From positions 1 to 6,509 of the forward strand of contig JAZUAQ010000013.1 of the NCBI GenBank assembly GCA_045638085.1: a stretch of 6,509 nucleotides of DNA. The letters are read 5' to 3'. Below, one piece after another: positions 1-6,081 of the stretch; positions within the stretch are counted from its first letter, which is position 1, and each line of letters opens with the position of its first letter. The notes beneath the pieces are model-generated. The model had not been told where the DNA came from and did no database searches. It saw only the letters and a list, made by a program, of their open reading frames with translations. The stretch is from SIG459 sp045638085. GTDB lineage: Bacteria; Bacillota; Clostridia; Oscillospirales; Oscillospiraceae. The position numbers and the translations under genes are program-made.

Positions 1-737
1 ATGGCGGCATTGATGAGGTCCTCGTCCATGGAGTATGCCTCGGGGATGGGGTTGGCAACGAGCATACCTGCCTGCAGACCCATTTCTCTCTGAGCTGCGA
101 AAGCTGCTGCCAGCTCTTCGGGAGTGTCGATGCGGTAGTCAACACCGAAGCCGCTGTGGCGGGTGTAGAAAGCGGGAAGCTCGCTGGTGCCGTAGCCGAT
201 TACGGGAACGCCCTTGGTTTCCAGATATTCAAGGGTGAGACCGATATCCAGAATGCTCTTTGCGCCTGCGCAGACTACCATAACAGGGGTCTGACCAAGC
301 TCTTCAAGGTCGGCGGAGATATCCATGGTGGTTTCTGCACCGCGATGTACGCCGCCGATGCCGCCGGTGGCGAAAACCTTGATGCCTGCCATGTGGGCAA
401 TGATCATGGTGGTGGTGACGGTGGTTGCGCCGTCTGCGCCGCGGGCTACAAGAACGGGCAGGTCGCGGCGGCTTGCCTTTACAACCTTGGCACCGTTTTT
501 GCCAACATACTCAATCTCCTCGGGGCTGAGACCGGCCTTCAGGCGACCGCCAATGATAGCAATGGTGGCGGGGACTGCGCCGTTTTCGCGGATGATGCGC
601 TCAACATTGAGAGCGGTTTCAACGTTCTGGGGATAGGGCATGCCGTGGGAAATGATGGTGCTTTCAAGAGCAACAACGGGCTTGCCGGCTTCGAGGGCTT
701 CTTTTACTTCGGGAGAAATGTCGAGAAATTTGTTCAT
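1..737 (-). CDS. psuG: Pseudouridine-5'-phosphate glycosidase PsuG (C-terminus cut by window edge)
   Basis: The enzyme cleaves the C-C glycosidic bond of pseudouridine 5'-phosphate, giving uracil and ribose 5-phosphate, in the cytoplasm. From ATG at 735-737 I read 245 residues with no stop before the window edge; the E. coli protein is about 312 residues, so roughly 60 are missing. Residues corresponding to the known E. coli active site are present at a constant offset of six: Glu25 in ALESTIISHG, Lys87, His131 in GGIGGVHRG, Asp143, and the Schiff-base Lys160 in CAGAKSILD. The Asn near the C-terminus lies outside the window. A GGAGG at 747-751 sits 9 bases before the start. It lies 39 bases downstream of the kinase gene on the same strand, so the two probably form one transcript. 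Identification is firm. Confidence 0.95.
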   Translation of the reverse strand, partial: MNKFLDISPEVKEALEAGKPVVALESTIISHGMPYPQNVETALNVERIIRENGAVPATIAIIGGRLKAGLSPEEIEYVGKNGAKVVKASRRDLPVLVARGADGATTVTTTMIIAHMAGIKVFATGGIGGVHRGAETTMDISADLEELGQTPVMVVCAGAKSILDIGLTLEYLETKGVPVIGYGTSELPAFYTRHSGFGVDYRIDTPEELAAAFAAQREMGLQAGMLVANPIPEAYSMDEDLINAA

Positions 738-776
738 TTGAGTTATCCTCCGTTTGGAATATATTGAAAAATTTAT

Positions 777-1673
777 TTACATTCTTTCTAAAAGGGCTTC
801 CTGACTCATCAGGGGGCTGATGGTGCTGGCAGATTCAACGGCTATGGAGCCTGCTGCCATGGCGCGCAGGGCGCTTTCCTCGTTGCTGCAGAGCCTGCAA
901 TAGGCGTCGCATATTGCGGCCATAACAGCGTCGCCGCCTCCGGTTGCGTTTACCAGAGTGGTGGGGCGGCAGGGGGTGCGGAAAAGCTCTTCACCCTCGG
1001 CAACAACTATGCCGCCTGAGCCGTCGCTGACGAAGGCTCTTTTAACACCGCGGCGGACAAGCTCCTTTGCGGCAGCTTCGGGAGTTGTGGTTTCGGTGAG
1101 ACTTTCTGCTTCAAGACTGTTGGGCTTGAAGGTGTGGAGAGCACCGAGATAAGGCAGAAATTTTCTGCCTTTAGTGACGGATACGGGGTCGGCAAAAATT
1201 GGTGCGGTGACGTTCTCGCAGATGCAGCCTATGGTCTCGGCGCTGAGGTTTCCGTCTATAACAACGCAGGTGGCGCTGTTGAGGAAGTCCTTTTCGCGCA
1301 AAATGACCTCAGGGCTTATCTCGTCGGCAATAGCCATGTCGCTGAGACCGATTGCCATATCTCCGTCAGGTCCGCTGAGGGCAAGATAGGTACCCGTGCG
1401 GGAGCCGGGGACATGGAAGGCGCGGGAAAGGTCAATTCCGTTTTCCCGGCAGGAACTGCGGATCTGGGGTGCCCAGTGGTCATCGCCAATGGCGGTGAGC
1501 ATACTGACCTTCTGGCCCAGAAGAGAGAGGTTATGGGCGATGTTGCGTCCCACACCGCCGAAGGAATAGCTTATAACGCCGGGGTTGGAGTCGTTTAGAA
1601 TCAAGACGGAGCTGCTTTTGCCCCAGATGTCTATGTTGATAGCGCCTACAACGGCAACATAGGGTTCAGCCAT
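777..1673 (-). CDS. psuK: PfkB-family sugar/nucleoside kinase, probable pseudouridine kinase PsuK
   Basis: The 298-residue protein has the ribokinase (PfkB) fold signatures. The N-terminal glycine motif GGVGRNIAHNLSLLG is at residues 39-53, a KPNSLEAE segment at 183-190 carries the conserved Asn185/Glu188, and the C-terminal ATP-site motif NATGGGDA is at 242-249 with the presumed catalytic base Asp248. The canonical motif is DTxGAGD, so the middle Ala is Gly here. PfkB kinases phosphorylate a sugar hydroxyl. Because the next gene encodes PsuG, the likely substrate is pseudouridine, made into pseudouridine 5'-phosphate. Family membership is seen directly; substrate comes from context, and another nucleoside or ribose-like substrate is possible. 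The start ATG at 1671-1673 follows a GGAGGAGG (1681-1688) by 7 bases. It is first in a two-gene minus-strand unit with psuG. Confidence 0.88.
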   Translation of the reverse strand: MAEPYVAVVGAINIDIWGKSSSVLILNDSNPGVISYSFGGVGRNIAHNLSLLGQKVSMLTAIGDDHWAPQIRSSCRENGIDLSRAFHVPGSRTGTYLALSGPDGDMAIGLSDMAIADEISPEVILREKDFLNSATCVVIDGNLSAETIGCICENVTAPIFADPVSVTKGRKFLPYLGALHTFKPNSLEAESLTETTTPEAAAKELVRRGVKRAFVSDGSGGIVVAEGEELFRTPCRPTTLVNATGGGDAVMAAICDAYCRLCSNEESALRAMAAGSIAVESASTISPLMSQEALLERM

Positions 1674-1711
1674 GATTGAGCCTCCTCCGTGAATTTAGTC
1701 CATACAAAATT

Positions 1712-1740
1712 ATTCTATAACATGCATATCAAAAGGTCAA
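1712..1740 (-). promoter_or_regulatory. Predicted sigma-A promoter of psuK-psuG
   Basis: Read on the minus strand, TTGACC (1735-1740) is followed after 17 bases by TAGAAT (1712-1717). This is close to the vegetative consensus, would start transcription near 1705, and leaves a leader of about 32 bases before psuK. I see no operator or riboswitch in that leader. Confidence 0.7.
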
Positions 1741-1760
1741 GAAACTGCGGACAAAAATCA

Positions 1761-1787
1761 AAGGCCGACATCAAAGATGTCGGCCTT
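1761..1787 (-). terminator. Intrinsic terminator after the ferredoxin gene
   Basis: A perfect 12-bp stem (AAGGCCGACATC with its complement) closes on a three-base loop. On the minus strand it is followed by a T-rich tail, TGATTTTTG. It lies 21 bases after the ferredoxin stop and before the psuK promoter, so it should isolate the ferredoxin transcript from psuK-psuG. The tail is imperfect, so some read-through is possible. Confidence 0.8.
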
Positions 1788-1808
1788 CAATTTGAGAAAA
1801 TATGTAAT

Positions 1809-1982
1809 TTACTCAGCAGCAATGCAACCCATGGGGCAGGTGTCGGAGCAAGCGCCGCAATCGAGGCAGGTGTTCTCGTCGATAGCGTAACGGCCGAGAT
1901 CATCGTTCATAGCGATAGCGCCAGCGGGGCAGGAATCGCTGCAAGCACCGCAAGCGATGCAGCTGTCGTTGATAACATACAT
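1809..1982 (-). CDS. Small 2[4Fe-4S] clostridial-type ferredoxin
   Basis: This 57-residue protein is a soluble low-potential electron carrier. It has two CxxCxxCxxxCP motifs, Cys8/11/14/18 and Cys39/42/45/49, arranged as in clostridial ferredoxins, each cluster taking three cysteines from one motif and the last from the other. The N-terminus MYVINDSCIACGAC is typical. It is strongly acidic (nine Asp/Glu, one Arg, no Lys), as expected for docking to redox partners. A ninth cysteine, Cys53, follows the second motif in CPMGCIAAE. ATG at 1980-1982 has an AAGGAGG (1992-1998) 9 bases upstream. Codons are narrow (GCT, TGC, GAC, ATC preferred), suggesting high expression. It appears monocistronic, with its own promoter and terminator, so context does not name its redox partner. 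Confidence 0.93.
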   Translation of the reverse strand: MYVINDSCIACGACSDSCPAGAIAMNDDLGRYAIDENTCLDCGACSDTCPMGCIAAE

Positions 1983-2014
1983 TGGTTTGGTCCTCCTTGT
2001 TTAATGGTACAATC

Positions 2015-2042
2015 ATAATATCACATTATTTTTGATTGTCAA
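2015..2042 (-). promoter_or_regulatory. Strong predicted promoter of the ferredoxin gene
   Basis: On the minus strand a perfect TTGACA (2037-2042) precedes TATTAT (2015-2020) by 16 bases, and a TGA immediately before the -10 gives an extended -10 element. Transcription should begin near 2008, about 25 bases before the start codon. The AT-rich stretch upstream of the -35 could act as an UP element. The promoter fits a constitutively abundant ferredoxin. Confidence 0.78.
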
Positions 2043-2159
2043 ATTCAAATTGCGGATATTAAGTAAAAAATTTGAATAGCCTTGAAAAGCGGAGAAAAAG
2101 CGAGAAAAAGAGTCTTTTATAAAGCTAAATGCCCCTGATTTCCTGCCCTTTCCGCATTT

Positions 2160-2176
2160 GGTCAAAAAAGGTCAAA
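2160..2176 (+). promoter_or_regulatory. CtsR operator (perfect heptad direct repeat)
   Basis: The 17 bases GGTCAAAAAAGGTCAAA are two identical GGTCAAA heptads separated by three bases. This matches the established CtsR operator consensus (A/G)GTCAAANAN(A/G)GTCAAA exactly. It ends 8 bases upstream of the -35 of the ctsR promoter, so CtsR bound here would autorepress ctsR-mcsA-clpC. Confidence 0.93.
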
Positions 2177-2184
2177 ATTAATTC

Positions 2185-2213
2185 TTGACAAACTGACCAA
2201 TCCTGACTATTAT
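2185..2213 (+). promoter_or_regulatory. Predicted sigma-A promoter of ctsR-mcsA-clpC
   Basis: A perfect TTGACA (2185-2190) is followed after 17 bases by TATTAT (2208-2213), predicting a start near 2220 and a leader of about 50 bases. The -35, the spacer and the early transcribed region all carry GTCA/TGAC cores that resemble CtsR half-sites, so the promoter seems embedded in operator sequence. Confidence 0.8.
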
Positions 2214-2225
2214 ATAATTGTCAAA

Positions 2226-2242
2226 GGTCAGTGATAGTCAAC
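2226..2242 (+). promoter_or_regulatory. Possible second, degenerate CtsR site
   Basis: GGTCAGT and AGTCAAC are heptads with the correct three-base gap, matching the consensus at 5 of 7 and 6 of 7 positions. The site lies just downstream of the predicted transcription start, where bound repressor would block elongation or open-complex formation. This is inference from sequence likeness. Confidence 0.45.
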
Positions 2243-2270
2243 GACCAAGTACTTGAGAGGTGTGAACGCC

Positions 2271-2729
2271 ATGGCAACCAGTGATTTGATAGCGAGATTT
2301 ATTATGGACTCCATAGAGGAGAGCGAGAGAGGCTTTGCAGAATTGCAGCGCAGCGCTCTTGCGGAAATGTTCTCCTGCGTGCCAAGCCAGATAAACTATG
2401 TTATTTCCACCCGTTTTTCTCCGGAGCACGGCTATGTTGTTGAAAGCCGCAGAGGCGGCGGCGGATATATCCGCATCAGCAGAGTTCGCTCCTCCCCCTC
2501 CGATGTGGTGATGGGGGCGGTGAAGGCGGTGGGCAGCACTTTGGATATGTCGACGGCGGCCGCCTATGTTTCAAATTTCTACAAAGCGGGTATTATTGAC
2601 AGGCGCTGTGCCCGTCTTATTCTCACCGCCATAAGCGACAAGGCGCTGCGCGTAATTGCCCCCGAGGACAGAGACACTCTCCGCAGCGGCATATTCAAGC
2701 ATATGCTTGTCAGCTTACTTAATGAATGA
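2271..2729 (+). CDS. ctsR: CtsR, transcriptional repressor of class III stress genes
   Basis: The 152-residue protein, the usual family length, is a dimeric winged-helix repressor of clp genes that loses DNA binding on heat or protein stress. The helix-turn-helix includes SCVPSQINYVISTRF (35-49), nearly identical to known CtsR proteins. The wing carries ESRRGGGGYIRI (58-69); its four-glycine loop (62-65) is the intrinsic heat sensor in Bacillus/Geobacillus CtsR. Arg61, just before the loop, aligns with the arginine McsB phosphorylates in Geobacillus. Residues after about 75 form the helical C-terminal domain. I chose ATG 2271 because it gives the family N-terminus and sits about 10 bases after a GAGAGG; an in-frame TTG at 2253 has no useful ribosome site. 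First gene of the operon, under its own operator. Confidence 0.96.
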   Translation: MATSDLIARFIMDSIEESERGFAELQRSALAEMFSCVPSQINYVISTRFSPEHGYVVESRRGGGGYIRISRVRSSPSDVVMGAVKAVGSTLDMSTAAAYVSNFYKAGIIDRRCARLILTAISDKALRVIAPEDRDTLRSGIFKHMLVSLLNE

Positions 2730-2797
2730 GCCTTCTTGGTAAATAATAAAAATATTAAAAATATAAAATCAATTCTATGTGAAAGGACGTGTTGAAT

Positions 2798-3268
2798 GTG
2801 AAGTGCGAAAAGTGCAAAGAGAGAGAAGCAACATTTTTCTACAGCGCAAATATCAATGGCAACAAGATCGAGAAAAATCTCTGCACCGAGTGCGCCCGCG
2901 ATGAGGGCTTCGGTGAAATGCTCGGTAACGCAGGCGTGTTTGACCGCGCCTTTGACTCAATGATCGGTGACTTCTTCGGCCCCGCAAGAAGTTTCATAGG
3001 CCTTCCCGCTTTCGATTTTTTCGGCGAAGGACTGCGTAGTATAATGGCTCCTGCTTTCCCAAGAGTCCGCATTGTTTTGGACGGAGGAGAGCGCTCTGCC
3101 GCCCCTGCAAGGGAGTCGGCGGAGAAGAAAATTCCCGAGGATATGGGCGAAGAGGTTCGCCTTGCAAGGGAAAAGGCCGCCCTGAAAGCTCAGCTTTCCG
3201 ACGCGGTCAAAGCCGAAGACTATGAGCAGGCCATCGTGCTGAGAGATGCTCTTCGCAGGCTAGGCTAA
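2798..3268 (+). CDS. mcsA: McsA-like zinc-finger and UVR-domain protein (short form)
   Basis: In Bacillus, McsA is a zinc-binding adaptor that activates the arginine kinase McsB and helps control CtsR and ClpC. This 156-residue protein has an N-terminal zinc ribbon, Cys3-x-x-Cys6 and Cys29-x-x-Cys32, and a C-terminal UVR domain (about 120-156, ending in DYEQAIVLRDALRRL), the module that contacts Clp/McsB partners. The middle (about 37-95) is rich in Phe, Gly and Ala and has no cysteines, so the second zinc finger of Bacillus McsA is missing; it is also shorter than the roughly 185-residue Bacillus protein. I prefer GTG 2798, giving the family start MKCEKC, six bases after an AAAGGACGTG that resembles the 16S complement; GTG 2789 and TTG 2792 are too close to it. 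An AT-rich 68-base gap separates it from ctsR. Its role without a neighbouring mcsB is uncertain. Confidence 0.82.
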   Translation: MKCEKCKEREATFFYSANINGNKIEKNLCTECARDEGFGEMLGNAGVFDRAFDSMIGDFFGPARSFIGLPAFDFFGEGLRSIMAPAFPRVRIVLDGGERSAAPARESAEKKIPEDMGEEVRLAREKAALKAQLSDAVKAEDYEQAIVLRDALRRLG

Positions 3269-3272
3269 TCGA

Positions 3273-3316
3273 TCAGAAAAAGACAAGGGGCACGGATTTG
3301 TGCCCCCTTTATCTGA
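3273..3316 (+). other. Hairpin between mcsA and clpC (attenuator or processing site?)
   Basis: GGGGCAC (3287-3293) pairs with GTGCCCC (3300-3306) around a six-base loop, followed by only CTTTATCT. An outer TCAGA (3273-3277) can pair with TCTGA (3312-3316), extending the structure. The poor T-tract argues against full termination; partial attenuation, RNA stabilisation or processing that sets the ClpC to CtsR/McsA ratio would fit. The clpC ribosome site is 10 bases beyond it. Confidence 0.5.
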
Positions 3317-3340
3317 CGAATCGGAAAAGGAGTTGATTTT

Positions 3341-5803
3341 ATGAATGGTTCCGAAAAATTCACAGGACGCGCAAAGAAAGCAATAGAAAAGGCACAGCTG
3401 GCGGCTGAAGAGCTTGGCCACAGCTATGTGGGCAGTGAGCATCTGCTCATCGGAATTCTTCGTGAGGAATTTGGCTGGGGCGTCCAGATTCTCCGCAAAC
3501 ACGGGCTCAACAAAGAGTTCGTTACATCTCTTGTTGAAACATATGTGGGACGCGGCGACGCGGGCGGCTCTGTTCAGGGTCTCAGCCCTCGCGCAAAGCG
3601 TATAATTGAGCTTGCAATTGGCGATGCAGGCCGTCTGGGCCACCGCTTCGTGGGGGTTGAGCATCTGCTTATGGGCATACTCCGGGAGCCGGATTGCACC
3701 GCGGTGAAGATTATCTCTGGCACAGGCTGCGATGTGAACAAGCTTTATACCGAGCTTGTGAACTCTTTCAACCCTCCCCTTGAAAACATCTTTCCCAATA
3801 CCGCCGCAAAAACAGCCCCCAACAGCCCCCGCCGCGCCGAGACCAAGACTCTCGACCAGTATTCCAAGGACCTGACCGCTGCGGCAAGGCAGTCCGCCCT
3901 TGACCCTGTCATAGGTAGGGACAAGGAAATTCTCCGCGTGCTGCAGATTCTCTCCCGCCGCAGCAAAAATAACCCCGTTCTCATCGGTGAGCCCGGCGTG
4001 GGCAAAACCGCCGTTGCGGAAGCCCTTGCACAGAGAATGGTCATGGGCAATGTGCCCGAGGAACTTCGCAATAAGCGCCTGGTGAGTCTTGACCTGACCG
4101 CCATGCTGGCAGGCACCAAGTATAGGGGAGACTTTGAGGACCGCATTAAAAATGTCCTCAGCGAGGTGCGTAAAGCGGGGGACATCATCCTTTTTGTGGA
4201 CGAGCTCCACACTATTATGGGTGCAGGTGCCGCGGAAGGCGCCATCGATGCCGCAAATATACTCAAGCCCGCCCTCAGCCGCGGCGAGGTGCAGATAATA
4301 GGCGCCACCACCTTGGAGGAATACCGCAGGCACATTGAAAAGGACGCGGCTTTGGAGCGGCGCTTCCAGAGCGTCACCGTGGATGAGCCCACTGTGGAGG
4401 AAAGCATTGAAATCCTGCGGGGACTTAGGGGACGCTATGAAGCTCATCATAAGCTGAAAATAAGCGACGAGGCCATGGAGGCTGCCGTAAATCTCTCCGC
4501 CCGCTATATATCCGACCGCTATCTTCCCGACAAGGCCATTGACCTGATGGACGAGGCCTGCTCCGCTGTGAGAATGGAGGATAAAACCCCTCCTGAAGAA
4601 TTCAAGGCGGTGGAGGCGCGAATCCGCGCCCTTTCCGAGGAGAAAAATGAGGCGGTGAAGGCTCAGGATTTCGAGGCTGCAGCCCGCTTCCGCGACAGCG
4701 AAACCAAAGAGCGGGAGCTTCTTGCGGATATGCGCAGAAAATGGGAGGCAAAAAGCGGAGAGCATCGCAGCGTAAGCGCTGAGGATATAGCCTCCGTTGT
4801 GAGCCTTTGGACGGGCATTCCTGTCCGCAGTCTTTCCCAGGACGAGAGCGAAAGACTTCTGCAGATGGAAGAAGTGCTCCACCGCAGAGTTATAGGCCAG
4901 GACGAAGCGGTTTCCGCCGTGTCCCGCGCCGTGCGCAGAGGCCGCGTTGGTCTCAAGGACCCCAACCGTCCAGTTGGCTCTTTCCTCTTCCTCGGTCCCA
5001 CGGGCGTTGGTAAGACGGAGCTTTGCAAGGCTCTTGCCGAGGCGGTTTTCGGGGACGAGAACGCCATGATTCGCCTTGATATGTCCGAGTTTATGGAAAA
5101 GCACACTGTCAGCAAGCTCATAGGCTCCCCTCCGGGCTATGTTGGCTATGATGACGGCGGTCAGCTTACGGAAAAGGTCAGGAGAAAACCCTATTCCCTT
5201 ATCCTCTTTGACGAGATTGAAAAGGCCAATGAAGATGTTTTCAACATTCTTCTTCAGATTATGGATGAGGGGCATTTGACGGATAGTCAGGGACGCCGTG
5301 TGAACTTCAAAAACACTATTATAGTAATGACCAGCAATGTGGGCGCCTCCCTCCTTACCAACAAAAAGCAGTCTCTGGGCTTCTCTGCGGCAAGGGAGGA
5401 GGAGCGCGACGGCAAGGAGCTCGTTATGGGCGCACTGCGTCAGACCTTTAAGCCTGAATTCCTCAACCGCATTGACGAGACCATTGTTTTCCGCGGCCTC
5501 AGCAAGGAAAACCTCCGCCTTATCACCAAAAACCTTGTGGAGATTTCCGCAAAGCGGGTGGCGGCTATGGGAATAGAGCTTGAAGTGGACGAGGAGGCTA
5601 TCAGTCTGCTTTGCGAAAAGGGCTTTGACAAGGCCTACGGTGCAAGACCCCTCCGCCGCTGCATACAGAGCATGCTGGAGGATGCGGTTGCGGAAATGGT
5701 GCTCAGCGGGACTCTTCGTGAGGGCGACAAGGCCTTTGCAGGAGTCCGGGAGGGAAAAATTTTCGTGGAAAATTCCGATTCGACAAAACTTCCCATAGCC
5801 TGA
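3341..5803 (+). CDS. clpC: ClpC, AAA+ unfoldase of the ClpCP protease
   Basis: The 820-residue hexameric ATPase unfolds stress-damaged and regulatory proteins and feeds them to ClpP. Two Clp-N repeats (about 5-145) hold GSEHLL and GVEHLL; Glu33 and Glu107 align with the Bacillus phosphoarginine-binding Glu32/Glu106. NBD1 has Walker A GEPGVGKT (216-223), pore-loop Tyr261 in GTKYRGDFE, Walker B ILFVDE (283-288) and arginine fingers Arg340/341. The ClpC-type coiled middle domain (about 410-470) has a UVR-like motif with Phe444, Arg451 and Asp452, matching residues that hold ClpC in its resting state. NBD2 has Walker A GPTGVGKT (552-559), pore loop GSPPGYVGY (595-603), Walker B LILFDE (620-625), sensor TSN (664-666), FLNR (707-710) and sensor-2 GARPLRR (767-773). 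The LGF loop (679-681) indicates ClpP docking. AAAGGAG (3326-3332) lies 8 bases before ATG. Last gene of the operon; clpP is not here. Confidence 0.98.
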   Translation: MNGSEKFTGRAKKAIEKAQLAAEELGHSYVGSEHLLIGILREEFGWGVQILRKHGLNKEFVTSLVETYVGRGDAGGSVQGLSPRAKRIIELAIGDAGRLGHRFVGVEHLLMGILREPDCTAVKIISGTGCDVNKLYTELVNSFNPPLENIFPNTAAKTAPNSPRRAETKTLDQYSKDLTAAARQSALDPVIGRDKEILRVLQILSRRSKNNPVLIGEPGVGKTAVAEALAQRMVMGNVPEELRNKRLVSLDLTAMLAGTKYRGDFEDRIKNVLSEVRKAGDIILFVDELHTIMGAGAAEGAIDAANILKPALSRGEVQIIGATTLEEYRRHIEKDAALERRFQSVTVDEPTVEESIEILRGLRGRYEAHHKLKISDEAMEAAVNLSARYISDRYLPDKAIDLMDEACSAVRMEDKTPPEEFKAVEARIRALSEEKNEAVKAQDFEAAARFRDSETKERELLADMRRKWEAKSGEHRSVSAEDIASVVSLWTGIPVRSLSQDESERLLQMEEVLHRRVIGQDEAVSAVSRAVRRGRVGLKDPNRPVGSFLFLGPTGVGKTELCKALAEAVFGDENAMIRLDMSEFMEKHTVSKLIGSPPGYVGYDDGGQLTEKVRRKPYSLILFDEIEKANEDVFNILLQIMDEGHLTDSQGRRVNFKNTIIVMTSNVGASLLTNKKQSLGFSAAREEERDGKELVMGALRQTFKPEFLNRIDETIVFRGLSKENLRLITKNLVEISAKRVAAMGIELEVDEEAISLLCEKGFDKAYGARPLRRCIQSMLEDAVAEMVLSGTLREGDKAFAGVREGKIFVENSDSTKLPIA

Positions 5804-5835
5804 CTTTCTTCGCTATTTACAAATTTCTGGAAAAG

Positions 5836-5900
5836 AGTTAATATTTGAGCACAGCTTATCCAATTGATGGGCATTAACTTATCGTTGGATACCCAGCTCA
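5836..5900 (+). other. Possible structured 3' untranslated segment after clpC
   Basis: Between the clpC stop and its terminator are nested complementary segments: TGAGC (5846-5850) with GCTCA (5896-5900), and inside it TATCCAA (5857-5863) with TTGGATA (5885-5891). A third pair, AGTTAAT (5836-5842) with ATTAACT (5873-5879), cannot form together with these as a simple nest and would be an alternative fold or a pseudoknot. No ORF here has a ribosome site. Stems are short, so this could be chance. Confidence 0.3.
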
Positions 5901-5922
5901 TATCTTTATCCCACAACCCTTC

Positions 5923-5952
5923 GCGGGCCGAGAAATCGGCCCGCACTTTTTT
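5923..5952 (+). terminator. Intrinsic terminator of ctsR-mcsA-clpC
   Basis: A perfect GC-rich 9-bp stem, GCGGGCCGA with TCGGCCCGC, closes on the stable tetraloop GAAA and is followed by AC and six T residues. It lies about 120 bases after the clpC stop and is the clear end of the operon. Confidence 0.94.
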
Positions 5953-5960
5953 ATGGTCGG

Positions 5961-6051
5961 GGAGGGAAGTTGTTTGGCGCGAAATTGTCTCCGACGGCCA
6001 TATTCTTTTCGTGTGGCCGAAAAGAATATGGACACCCAACAACTTCCCTCC
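5961..6051. repeat. Two-tier palindrome (14-bp outer and 13-bp inner stem)
   Basis: The outer arms GGAGGGAAGTTGTT (5961-5974) and AACAACTTCCCTCC (6038-6051) are perfectly complementary, and pairing continues a few bases inward past one mismatch. The inner arms CCATATTCTTTTC (5998-6010) and GAAAAGAATATGG (6019-6031) form a second perfect stem around an eight-base loop. The sequence between the tiers is lopsided (23 bases left, 6 right), so the right side is almost fully paired while the left carries a large bulge. The outer ends could be the terminal inverted repeats of a miniature element. Confidence 0.85.
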
Positions 6052-6081
6052 TCGCAGCGTAGCTGCTGCGGTCGGAGGCTA

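Noticed and set aside
156..767. A 203-codon plus-strand frame
   Set aside because: It is antisense to psuG, whose active-site residues are all in the expected places on the minus strand.
1134..1598. A 154-codon plus-strand frame
   Set aside because: It is antisense to the PfkB kinase and shows no protein-family signal.
1689..2018. A 109-codon plus-strand frame
   Set aside because: It is antisense to the ferredoxin gene and crosses the promoters and terminator on the other strand.
2083..2112. Purine-rich stretch with two GAGAAAAAG units
   Set aside because: It is too short and simple to assign a role; likely low-complexity sequence between two promoters.
2213..2218. TATAAT as the -10 of the ctsR promoter
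   Set aside because: It is 22 bases from the TTGACA; TATTAT at 2208 gives the proper 17-base spacing.
2253..2270. TTG at 2253 as the ctsR start
   Set aside because: It adds six residues absent from the family, and only the ATG at 2271 is correctly spaced from GAGAGG.
3260..5275. A 671-codon open frame antisense to clpC
   Set aside because: It lies wholly opposite clpC (and the mcsA end), whose motifs are intact. The translation shows no recognisable domain and there is no ribosome site; it follows from clpC codon use.
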